The notes beneath the pieces were generated by a model. That model was not told the origin of the DNA, did no database searches, and saw nothing but the letters and a program-made list of their open reading frames with translations. A DNA stretch of 64,000 nt from an uncultured Bacteroidota bacterium (GTDB taxonomy: Bacteria > Bacteroidota > Bacteroidia > Flavobacteriales > Flavobacteriaceae), in assembly GCA_902584445.1 (NCBI GenBank), contig CACHZY010000006.1, forward strand, positions 1-64,000, written 5' to 3'. Of the stretch, positions 45,756 to 52,925 are shown piece after piece. Every line of letters starts with the position of its first letter. The stretch's first letter is position 1. The position numbers and the translations under genes were made by a program.

Positions 45756-47147
45756 ATGCTGAATTATCTTCTTATAATTGGAACAGTTTACATATTAGTT
45801 TTAATGTTTTTTTCATGGAGAACTAAAAAAAATATTAAAAACTCTACGGATTTTATGCTTGGTGGAAGTAAGATTGGAGTTGCAATTGGTTTAATGACTT
45901 TCGCAGCAACATTATTTAGCACATTTACCCTTTTGGGGATGCCAGACTTTTCAAGAGTTCATGGTGTTGGCGCTTGGATATTTCTTGCTTTTTCCGATGC
46001 GGTTATGGTTTTTTTAATTTTATGGTTCGGTTTTTATTTGAGGAAAAGAGTTGGGAATTCTCCTTATCAAGGAATGTCTGCATTACTTCAAAACTGTTAT
46101 CAAAATCGTTTGGCAGGCTATCTTTACTTTACAGCAGTATTTTTATTTCTTACCCCTTATATAGCAATACAAATTAGGGGTGTAGCGATCTTTTTAGTTT
46201 CTGCCTTCCCTAATTTTATTCCTGTCTGGGGATGGTCGATTGGTATAGTTTTGATAATGTTAATTTATTCAGAATTAGGCGGCTTGAAAGCAATTATTTA
46301 TGCCGACTCTTTACAGGGAACACTTTTATTAATTGTAGTTTGGATTGTAGCATTTAATTGTTTGAATGAGGTAGGTGGGTGGAGTGCACTTTTTGATAAA
46401 GTGGCTTCTGTAGACAAAAAATTACTTTCTACTCCAGGACCGACGGGATTGTTAAGTCCCCAATTTTTAATTGCCTCAGCTTTGGCTATTCTCATGATTC
46501 CAGTAACTCAACCTCAATTATCAACCCGTTTGGTAATAATGAAAAATTACAATGCTTTAAAAAAGATGGCTACCTCTGTTGGTTTTTTTGCTATTCTTGT
46601 TATCCTACCTACGATTATAATTGGAATGTATGGAGCAATTTTTTATGCTGAGGTAAGTACAGCAGAATTTTTAGGTGCTGTATTGTTAAATGAGCAACAT
46701 GAAATGATTGCTGCGCTTATAATTATTGGACTTTTTGCTGCCGCTATGTCAACTTCTGACTCACAATTATTTGCAATGGGAAATGAAATTAAGGGACTTT
46801 TAAGGTTAAAGGAAAATGATAATTTACGTCCCATAAGATTAGTAATACTTTTGTTTGCAATATCAGCATTAATTTTTTCTCTATTAAGTTCAGACGAGTT
46901 AGTACTTTTAGCGCGATTAAGTTTTTCTGGCACTGCCCTTATGGGCCCAATGATTTTACTGGGGATTTTTTCTCAAAAACCTCAAGGCTTTACAATGATA
47001 TTTCTCTCTTCTATTGGACTCTTGATTTTTATTTTTTCAAATTTGAACTTGTTTCCTAAAGAAATTTTTTCCCTTAGAACAGATCTCTTTCTCATGTTAT
47101 TTCTTGGTTTTTCTGCCCTTGTTAATTATTATTTATATAAAGAATAA
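45756..47147 (+). CDS. sodium:solute symporter family protein
   Basis: 463 residues with about 12-13 membrane helices. SSS family features: early STDFMLGGSKIGVAIGLMTFAATLFSTFTLLG, YSELGGLKAIIYADSLQGTLLL and AAAMSTSDSQLFAMGNEIKG. Probably imports the substrate handled by the preceding five genes (inference). It closes the operon; the tRNA-Asp gene follows 118 bp later. Confidence 0.92.
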   Translation: MLNYLLIIGTVYILVLMFFSWRTKKNIKNSTDFMLGGSKIGVAIGLMTFAATLFSTFTLLGMPDFSRVHGVGAWIFLAFSDAVMVFLILWFGFYLRKRVGNSPYQGMSALLQNCYQNRLAGYLYFTAVFLFLTPYIAIQIRGVAIFLVSAFPNFIPVWGWSIGIVLIMLIYSELGGLKAIIYADSLQGTLLLIVVWIVAFNCLNEVGGWSALFDKVASVDKKLLSTPGPTGLLSPQFLIASALAILMIPVTQPQLSTRLVIMKNYNALKKMATSVGFFAILVILPTIIIGMYGAIFYAEVSTAEFLGAVLLNEQHEMIAALIIIGLFAAAMSTSDSQLFAMGNEIKGLLRLKENDNLRPIRLVILLFAISALIFSLLSSDELVLLARLSFSGTALMGPMILLGIFSQKPQGFTMIFLSSIGLLIFIFSNLNLFPKEIFSLRTDLFLMLFLGFSALVNYYLYKE

Positions 47148-47265
47148 CATATAATTTTTACATATTGAATCCTTCTATTAATCAATTGACACTGATTTTT
47201 TCTTTTATTAATTATAAATTTGTGAAACATAAAATGCAATGTATATTTGCAATCGTTTATTATAA

Positions 47266-47339
47266 GGTCTGGTAGTTCAGTTGGTTAGAATACATGCCTG
47301 TCACGCATGGGGTCGCGGGTTCGAGTCCCGTCCAGACCG
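47266..47339 (+). tRNA. tRNA-Asp (GTC)
   Basis: A 74-nt cloverleaf. Acceptor stem GGTCTGG/CCAGACC, D-loop with AGTTCAGTTGGTTAGAAT, anticodon stem CATGC/GCATG with loop CTGTCAC (anticodon GTC at 47300-47302), T arm CGGGTTCGAGTCCCG, discriminator G; CCA is not encoded. A degenerate copy of its 3' part occurs 3.8 kb downstream. Confidence 0.97.
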
Positions 47340-47470
47340 CTAAAATAAATATTAAACCCTTAAGGTTGAACACTTTAGGGGTTTTGTTTTTTCAAATAGG
47401 GATAAATAGGGGGACAAATTTAGGTATAAGCGACTTTAAATTTTAATTGTTCGCACGAACTTTTATGATA
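47326..47470. repeat. left copy of the tRNA-Asp 3'-end direct repeat
   Basis: Starts in the tRNA T arm and matches 51136-51280 base for base in register (offset 3,810). The first 24 bases are identical; the remaining ~120 are imperfect but gap-free, including the terminator, two GGACAAATA-like units (47397-47420) and the GTATAAG/ACTTTAAAT stretch. Similarity fades after ~47470. This is the structure expected of an attL site or of a segmental duplication. Confidence 0.8.
47354..47392 (+). terminator. rho-independent terminator of tRNA-Asp
   Basis: A 12-bp stem (AAACCCTTAAGG with CTTTAGGGGTTT, two G-T pairs), loop TTGAACA, followed by TGTTTTTT. It lies 14 bp after the tRNA. Confidence 0.85.
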
Positions 47471-47564
47471 AATAATCATCTCAAGTTTTTCATCGGTTTA
47501 TACCATTCTTTTATGAATCATCTCACTAGGATTACTTCGGTTTTAACTTATGTTCGCGCGAACA
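47449..47564. repeat. pair of GTTCG-N2-CGAAC palindromes
   Basis: GTTCGCACGAAC at 47449-47460 and the perfect 14-base palindrome TGTTCGCGCGAACA at 47551-47564, centres 103 bp apart. In this AT-rich DNA two such GC-rich palindromes are striking. The first lies inside the duplicated flank and has a decayed counterpart near 51260. They could be protein-binding or recombination sites; no protein can be named. No gene is seen in 47343-47772 apart from these, the terminator and the repeats. Confidence 0.6.
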
Positions 47565-47736
47565 AAAGTCTTTAAATTGTAAAAAAACTATTAATTTTTT
47601 AAATATTCAATTTAAAGAAATCTAATTGATATATATGATTCAACAGTCTTTATCCCTATTGATTTTAATGGGATATCAATTTATCTGAATTATTCTCCCA
47701 CCTGCTTTTCAGTTCCACAATATTTTGCATTAACCA

Positions 47737-48337
47737 GTGAATTGATTTACATAAATTTTCCAGTAGAGAACTTTATATCCTATTATCACAATCACAATTA
47801 GGATTCAATTTCTCACAATAATCATATAGGGAAATACCTTTATGCAATTTGAATGAATTTTCAAACATTTTCTTGCTCTTAAATCCAGAAATTTTCCAAA
47901 CAAGATGAAGATCATTATTGATTTTTTTCGAATCTTTAGAAGATATCAGTTTATCAACTATTGAAATTGCATAAAGAAGTTTTGACTTGTTTAATTGATA
48001 GGTAATTTCTTTTTCTTCGAATTCCAATTGGTTAAAATTTGGATTTTTAAGATAAAAAAACTTTTTAATTCTATCAAATTAATTAATTTGATTTTCTTGC
48101 GAGTCCGGTCTTTTCAATTAATTTTTATTCGGGCCTATGAAAGAGAGCCTTTTTTCTATAATCACTCTTTACATTTTCAAATATATTTTTTGTAAAAGTA
48201 AAACCTAATCCAGGACCGATATATTAAGTTCTTTTTCATATGTTTCATTTTTTTTAGTCGTTATTTTTACATTCATCCGTGAATTGATTTACATAAACTT
48301 ATCTAAGTTTTAACTTTAAATTAATTTATGTAAATCA
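47737..48337. repeat. three copies of the TGATTTACATAAA motif
   Basis: GTGAATTGATTTACATAAA occurs identically at 47737-47755 and 48279-48297. Its core TGATTTACATAAA recurs inverted as TTTATGTAAATCA at 48325-48337, so 48285-48337 forms a 13-bp inverted repeat with a 27-base spacer just before the 48366 gene. They flank the AraC-like remnant. The 48082-48365 stretch contains no other recognised feature. Confidence 0.65.
47773..48078 (-). pseudogene. AraC-type HTH remnant
   Basis: An open frame of ~101 codons with no ATG; a TTG at 48027 would give 84 residues. The C-terminal part WKISGFKSKKMFENSFKLHK, then GISLYDYCEKLN, matches the second helix-turn-helix of AraC regulators (GF-S-x3-F-x3-FK-x3-G-S-x2-Y). 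The first recognition helix and any sensor domain are missing. It may be a decayed regulator or a tiny protein. It lies in the segment between the tRNA-Asp repeats. Confidence 0.45.
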
Positions 48338-48365
48338 TGTTTTCTTTTATTTTAATAAAATATTT

Positions 48366-49202
48366 ATGACAAAAGTTCGGCCTATAGATCTTTTAGTAAT
48401 ATCTGATGTACATCTAGGAACCTACGGATGTAATGCAAGAGAATTACTTCTCTATTTGAAATCAATTGATCCTAAAATAATTATTTTAAATGGTGATATA
48501 ATTGATATTTGGCAGTTCAAGAAACGATATTGGCCCAAATCTCACATGAAAGTAATCAAATACATACTTAAGTGGATTACTAATGGAAAGGAAATTTATT
48601 ATGTTACTGGAAATCATGATGAAATGCTCCGGAAATTTAAAGGATTTAAAATGGGAAAATTTGTCATTGTCAATAAAGTAATTTTAAATCTCGATGGACA
48701 AAAAGCTTGGTTTTTCCATGGAGACATTTTTGATGTCACTATGCAATATTCAAAATGGATTGCTAAACTTGGTGGAGTTGGTTATGACTTTCTGATCTTA
48801 ATAAACAGTTCCATCAATTTTATTTTGGAAAAAACAGGACGTAATAAAATGTCATTTTCCAAAAAAATTAAAAACAGCGTAAAGGGTGCTGTAAAATATA
48901 TCAATCGATTTGAAAAAATTGCTGTTGAAATTGCCTCATCTAATAATTTCAAATATGTGGTTTGTGGACACATACACCACCCCAAAATCGAAAAATTTAA
49001 AACAGTAAACAATACTGTTACCTACTTGAATTCAGGAGATTGGGTAGAGAATTTAACAGCATTAGAGTATAATAATACTAAATGGTCAATTTATAAACAT
49101 GATCAATCACATTTTGAAAAATTCGAAATGATTGATGAAGAAAAATCAAATAAGGAATTATTTGAAGAAATGATGACTGAATTTAATATTCTAAAGAAAT
49201 AA
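48366..49202 (+). CDS. LpxH-like metallophosphatase (UDP-2,3-diacylglucosamine diphosphatase family)
   Basis: 278 residues. Calcineurin-like phosphoesterase motifs: VISDVHLGT, ILNGDIIDIW, VTGNHDE, WFFHGDIFD and VVCGHIHHPK, all five metal-binding blocks. Similar proteins are annotated as UDP-2,3-diacylglucosamine pyrophosphatase. Being longer than LpxH (~240) and paired with a glycosyltransferase, it may act in another glycolipid pathway. It overlaps the next gene by one base. An inverted repeat precedes it. Confidence 0.85.
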   Translation: MTKVRPIDLLVISDVHLGTYGCNARELLLYLKSIDPKIIILNGDIIDIWQFKKRYWPKSHMKVIKYILKWITNGKEIYYVTGNHDEMLRKFKGFKMGKFVIVNKVILNLDGQKAWFFHGDIFDVTMQYSKWIAKLGGVGYDFLILINSSINFILEKTGRNKMSFSKKIKNSVKGAVKYINRFEKIAVEIASSNNFKYVVCGHIHHPKIEKFKTVNNTVTYLNSGDWVENLTALEYNNTKWSIYKHDQSHFEKFEMIDEEKSNKELFEEMMTEFNILKK

Positions 49203-50227
49203 TGAAGGTACTATATGCAATTCAATCTACTGGGAATGGGCATATTTGTCGTGCTAAAGAACTTATTCCCCACATGAGTCGTCGTTTTCAGTTTGATGTT
49301 ATTATCAGTGGACCAAAACCTCAATTAGATTTAGGTTATCCAATCAAAAAACACCTTAAGGGATTAACATTATACCATAACAAAAAAGGAGGTATGGATT
49401 GGACGAAAATCCTATTTAAGAATAATTTATTTTTGTTTTTTCGGGACGTAATCTCTCTAAGAGTTCAAGATTACGACCTGGTTATTAATGATTTTGAGCC
49501 AATCTCAGCATGGTCATGTAAATTAAAAGGGGTTCTCTGTTTTGGAATAAGTAACCAACTATCTCTTTGGAAAAAAGGTATTACAAAACCTAAAAAACGG
49601 TTTAGATTTACAATTCGTTTTCTAAAATATTTTGCACCAGTTAAAATAGGATATGGCTTACATTATCAAAAATTCAACAAAAAAATTTATCATCCTATCA
49701 TTCGATCAAAAGTGAAGAAGTTAAAAACCTTCAATGGTAACGGTATTGTCGTTTATTTACCTGCTTATGAAGACAAATCTATCCTTGAGATTACTAATCA
49801 GCTACCCTACCGAAAGTGGCATATTTTTTCAAGAAATGTATCACAAAAAAAGACAATTGGTTGTACTCATTTATACCCAATAAATGAAGATATTTTTTTA
49901 AAACTTTTATCAGGTGCGGATGGAGTAATTACAAATGCTGGATTTACTACAACCTCTGAGTCGTTGTTTTTGAATAAACCTTTGTTAGTAATCCCAATGA
50001 AGGATCATATTGAACAGATCTATAACGCTTTTTCCCTAAACAAAATGGGAGTTAAAGTCTTAAAAAAATTCTCTTTAAAACAATTAGACGAGATTGATGA
50101 GTGGTTAAAAAATCCACAAAGTATCAAAATTAAATTTGAAAATGAACTATCGGGATTGATAGACCAAGTAGCTCTTGATTTCATCAAGCAAAAATTTGAT
50201 CAAGATTCCCTAGTGAAAGTAAATTGA
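49202..50227 (+). CDS. MurG/MJ1255-like glycosyltransferase
   Basis: 341 residues, GT-B fold without membrane helices. Starts MKVLYAIQSTGNGHICRAKELIPHM, like the family that includes MJ1255, with GADGVITNAGFTTTSESLFLNKPLLVIPMKDHIEQIYNA as nucleotide-sugar binding C-terminal half. Likely transfers a sugar to a lipid or surface glycan acceptor. Its start is inside the stop of the phosphatase gene (TAATG), so the two proteins probably act together. Confidence 0.85.
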   Translation: MKVLYAIQSTGNGHICRAKELIPHMSRRFQFDVIISGPKPQLDLGYPIKKHLKGLTLYHNKKGGMDWTKILFKNNLFLFFRDVISLRVQDYDLVINDFEPISAWSCKLKGVLCFGISNQLSLWKKGITKPKKRFRFTIRFLKYFAPVKIGYGLHYQKFNKKIYHPIIRSKVKKLKTFNGNGIVVYLPAYEDKSILEITNQLPYRKWHIFSRNVSQKKTIGCTHLYPINEDIFLKLLSGADGVITNAGFTTTSESLFLNKPLLVIPMKDHIEQIYNAFSLNKMGVKVLKKFSLKQLDEIDEWLKNPQSIKIKFENELSGLIDQVALDFIKQKFDQDSLVKVN

Positions 50228-50363
50228 AACGACTTTTTTATTCAAAATTTAATCTACTATTATTTAATATTTATTTAAAGTTAAAATAACACAACTGTTT
50301 GGTTTATAATTTAATATTGTACTGATTTATTAACCATAAATTAATTCATTATTGTTTGGTTTT

Positions 50364-50391
50364 GGACCCTCATTTACCTGAAGGAGGGTCC
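50364..50391. terminator. hairpin after the glycosyltransferase gene
   Basis: GGACCCTC and GAGGGTCC form a perfect 8-bp stem with a 12-base loop, followed by ATTTAATT rather than a real T-run. It lies 137 bp after the glycosyltransferase stop. Probably a weak terminator or the start of a leader for the DUF6428 gene. Confidence 0.5.
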
Positions 50392-50484
50392 ATTTAATTC
50401 CATCTCGTAGAGTTTTATAAATCAGGTTTATCAAGTTTTTACACTTTTTAAAATCTTATAATAAAATTTAAGTAGGAATTAAGT

Positions 50485-50946
50485 ATGAGACTTTCAACTT
50501 TTAAAAAAATACTTAGTGAATTAGATATCCTAAAGTTCCAACTTCCCGACGGTCATTTTGTGCCTCCACATTTTCATATTACTGAAGTAGGAAATGTAAC
50601 ACGTAACTATATAGATTGTGGTGGTACTCTACGTCAAGAAAACAAACTAAACATCCAGCTTTGGGTGGCCTCGGATAAAGACCATAGACTAAAGCCTGGT
50701 AAAGTGATAGATATACTGAAATTAGCTGAAAAACAGTTTGAATTTTCAAATATAGATGTGGAAGTAGAATACCAACAAAGCACTATTGGTCGTTTTAAAT
50801 TGGCCTTTGACGGCTCTGTGTTTCAACTTATTTATACCCAAACGACTTGCCTTGCTCAAGAACAATGCGGTATATTGCAGGAAAAGCCTCGGGTACGTCT
50901 TACTGCAGATGGTTTAAGCTGTAATCCTAAATCGAATTGCTGTTGA
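50485..50946 (+). CDS. DUF6428 family protein
   Basis: 153 residues. HFHITEVGNVTRNYIDCGGT, then NIQLWVASDKDHR near the middle and a cysteine-rich C-terminus (TTCLAQEQCG ... LSCNPKSNCC) match the DUF6428 layout as I recall it. In Bacteroidota this gene is often beside arsR and arsenate-resistance genes; none are present here, so it looks like an orphan. The cysteines may bind metal or metalloid (inference). It is the last gene before the right-hand tRNA-Asp repeat. Confidence 0.75.
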   Translation: MRLSTFKKILSELDILKFQLPDGHFVPPHFHITEVGNVTRNYIDCGGTLRQENKLNIQLWVASDKDHRLKPGKVIDILKLAEKQFEFSNIDVEVEYQQSTIGRFKLAFDGSVFQLIYTQTTCLAQEQCGILQEKPRVRLTADGLSCNPKSNCC

Positions 50947-51021
50947 ATAGGACAAGTAATGATGCAATAATTCCATTTTGTAGGTTTTTATACATTTGGT
51001 TCATCGGTTTTGTTAAATCGT

Positions 51022-51066
51022 TTGTCCCCAGTAAGGGGATAACTTTTATCCCTATGGTAGGGATAA
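51022..51066. other. two adjacent stem-loops
   Basis: GTCCCC-AGTAA-GGGGAT (51024-51040) and TTATCCCTA-TGG-TAGGGATAA (51046-51066, 9-bp perfect stem). The second shares ATCCCTA/TAGGGAT with the first's arm sequence. They lie in the 503-bp stretch without genes after the DUF6428 gene, which otherwise holds only the tRNA remnant and its flank. Confidence 0.5.
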
Positions 51067-51092
51067 GAAAAATAAACCGAGAATGTAAAATA

Positions 51093-51149
51093 TTGGTTAT
51101 GAATGGATTAAGAGGTTGGGTTTCACCGGTTTAGTTCCCGTCCAGACCG
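51093..51149 (+). pseudogene. degenerate tRNA-Asp remnant
   Basis: The last 14 bases (TCCCGTCCAGACCG) equal the tRNA-Asp 3' end. Further upstream, ACCGGTTTAGT resembles the T arm and TTGGTTATGAAT resembles the D-loop TTGGTTAGAAT at nearly the same distance. The anticodon arm and 5' acceptor strand are gone, so it cannot be a tRNA. Confidence 0.6.
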
Positions 51150-51280
51150 CTAAAATAAAGATTAAACCCCTATGGTTCAACACTTTAGGGGTTTTGTTTT
51201 TCCAAAGGTGGACAAATAGGTGGACAAATTCAGGTATAAGCAACTTTAAATTATAATTTTTCGCACAAGCTTTTGTAAAA
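51136..51280. repeat. right copy of the tRNA-Asp 3'-end direct repeat
   Basis: Partner of 47326-47470. It includes two near-perfect tandem units GGTGGACAAATA / GGTGGACAAATT (51207-51230), clearer than in the left copy. Corresponds to an attR-like site or the original tRNA flank. From 51281 to 51449 no feature is recognised. Confidence 0.8.
51164..51202 (+). terminator. duplicate of the tRNA-Asp terminator
   Basis: Same hairpin as at 47354-47392 with one mismatch in the stem (AAACCCCTATGG with CTTTAGGGGTTT) and TGTTTTT after it. Confidence 0.75.
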
Positions 51281-51449
51281 TAAATTTTTTGATGGAAAAA
51301 GTAGGGCCTTCTTCATTTTAAGCGGTTTTATATAAATACTAATTTATAATTTTTAAAATGAACCAATTTCGATATTTTAAATTTTTAATTTCTTTGAGTA
51401 AACTTATAACTGAGAATAATCTAAAATTCAATAATGATAAATTATTGAT

Positions 51450-52913
51450 TTAAGTAGAATTTTTATTTAAGTAACTTATTAATTTAAAAATAGAACCAGT
51501 AAGGAAAATAGTTATCGTCCCAATAACAATAGTTAAATAAGGATGTGCCAAGCCTTCTTCAGTTTCATTAATTACAGGATATATTGTTAAAAATATAATC
51601 ATAATGATTCCTGAAAATAGACCTACAACTCCTGATCTGTTATCAGTTTTTGTGAAAACTCCCAGTAAGAATAAACCTAACATTCCTCCACTCAAAATTG
51701 AAGCGTATTTCCACCATATATCTAAGACACTTTTAGCATTAACCATAGCAAGCGCTACAAATACACTCAATATTGCAATTATTATAGAACTTAAATACAA
51801 AAAAATCATACTATTTCTCTCTGATTTGTTTTTTCTAAACAAGCGATTGTAGTAATCTTCCAGTAGAATCGTTGAAGAGCTATTAAAGCTTGTAGAAATT
51901 GTACTCATTCCAGCGGCAAAAATAGACGCTATGAGTAGTCCAGAAACTCCTACTGGAATATAATTAACAATAAAAAAAGGAAAAACTTTATCGCTCATTA
52001 CTTTATATTCATCGGGTAACCCGCCCTGAACACTAAAGAAAGCGTATAAAGATGTACCAATTAGTAAAAAAAATGCTGATACAGGAATATATAGTAGCCC
52101 CCCTGCTAGAGCAGAAGCTTTTGCTTTTTTGTCAGATTTTGAAATTAGATAGCGTTGAATGTAATTTTGATCAATTCCATAGTTTTGAAGATTAATAAAA
52201 ACTCCATAGATAAGAACAACCCAAAATGTTGATTCGGTTAATGAGGAAGAAAAGCTTCCCAGGCTAAACTTATCATCATTAAATGCAATATCATAAATTT
52301 GAGAGGGGCCGTTAGGCATTTTTAAATGAATTAATATTAAACATATAATAGCTCCAATAATTAAAATTATACCTTGGATTGCATCTGTCCATAAAACTGC
52401 AGTAATTCCTCCTAAAAGTGAATAGATTAGAACAAAAACCCCAGTCAATATTATTACCATGTTTATTTTCCACCCCAAAATAAAATTAAGGGAAATTGCA
52501 AGTAAATATAAAATTGTCCCAACCCTAACAATCTGAGTTAGTATATAGCATAAAGAGGCGTAAATTCTTGCCCATAAACCAAATCTATTTTCTAGATAAG
52601 AGTATGCCGATGTGCTTTTCATTCTTCGATAAATAGGAACAAAAAATATAATTGCCATTATTGAAGCAAGAGGAATAGATAAGCTAAATACAAAAGGATT
52701 CCAATTATTATTGAATGAGCTTCCAGGAAGAGCCAAGTAGCTAATACTACTAACAAAAGTTGCAAAAATTGACATTGAAACAACCCAATTAGGAATGTTA
52801 CCATGACCAAGTATAAATGACTTTGCACTACGTTTTTTTTTGTAAAAGAAGAAGCTCAATAGAAGAATAAAGATTAAGTATGCTAAAAAGACAATCAAAT
52901 CAACTGATTCCAT
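51450..52913 (-). CDS. sodium:solute symporter family protein
   Basis: 487 residues, about 13 membrane helices. SSS features: KKRSAKSFILGHGNIPNWVVSMSIFATFVSSISYL, YSLLGGITAVLWTDAIQGIILI and SIFAAGMSTISTSFNSSSTILLEDYY. Follows a sialidase-like gene by 12 bp on the same strand, so it may import the sugar that enzyme handles (inference). Only distantly like the symporter at 45756. Confidence 0.92.
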   Translation of the reverse strand: MESVDLIVFLAYLIFILLLSFFFYKKKRSAKSFILGHGNIPNWVVSMSIFATFVSSISYLALPGSSFNNNWNPFVFSLSIPLASIMAIIFFVPIYRRMKSTSAYSYLENRFGLWARIYASLCYILTQIVRVGTILYLLAISLNFILGWKINMVIILTGVFVLIYSLLGGITAVLWTDAIQGIILIIGAIICLILIHLKMPNGPSQIYDIAFNDDKFSLGSFSSSLTESTFWVVLIYGVFINLQNYGIDQNYIQRYLISKSDKKAKASALAGGLLYIPVSAFFLLIGTSLYAFFSVQGGLPDEYKVMSDKVFPFFIVNYIPVGVSGLLIASIFAAGMSTISTSFNSSSTILLEDYYNRLFRKNKSERNSMIFLYLSSIIIAILSVFVALAMVNAKSVLDIWWKYASILSGGMLGLFLLGVFTKTDNRSGVVGLFSGIIMIIFLTIYPVINETEEGLAHPYLTIVIGTITIFLTGSIFKLISYLNKNST

Positions 52914-52925
52914 AATTTGATTGAG

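Noticed and set aside
47393-47420. CRISPR-like repeats near the tRNA
   Set aside because: Only two 12-base units in tandem without spacers; no cas genes in the window.
47449-47564. LexA/SOS boxes
   Set aside because: The Gram-positive box is CGAAC-N4-GTTCG; here the half-sites are reversed with a 2-base centre, and no SOS gene is adjacent.
50937-51134. 65-codon frame after the DUF6428 gene
   Set aside because: It runs through two stem-loops and the tRNA remnant and overlaps the previous gene; composition looks non-coding.
51358-51453. 31-codon plus-strand frame ending in the symporter stop
   Set aside because: Short, AT-driven, no hydrophobic or conserved pattern; sharing TTAA with the symporter stop is probably chance.
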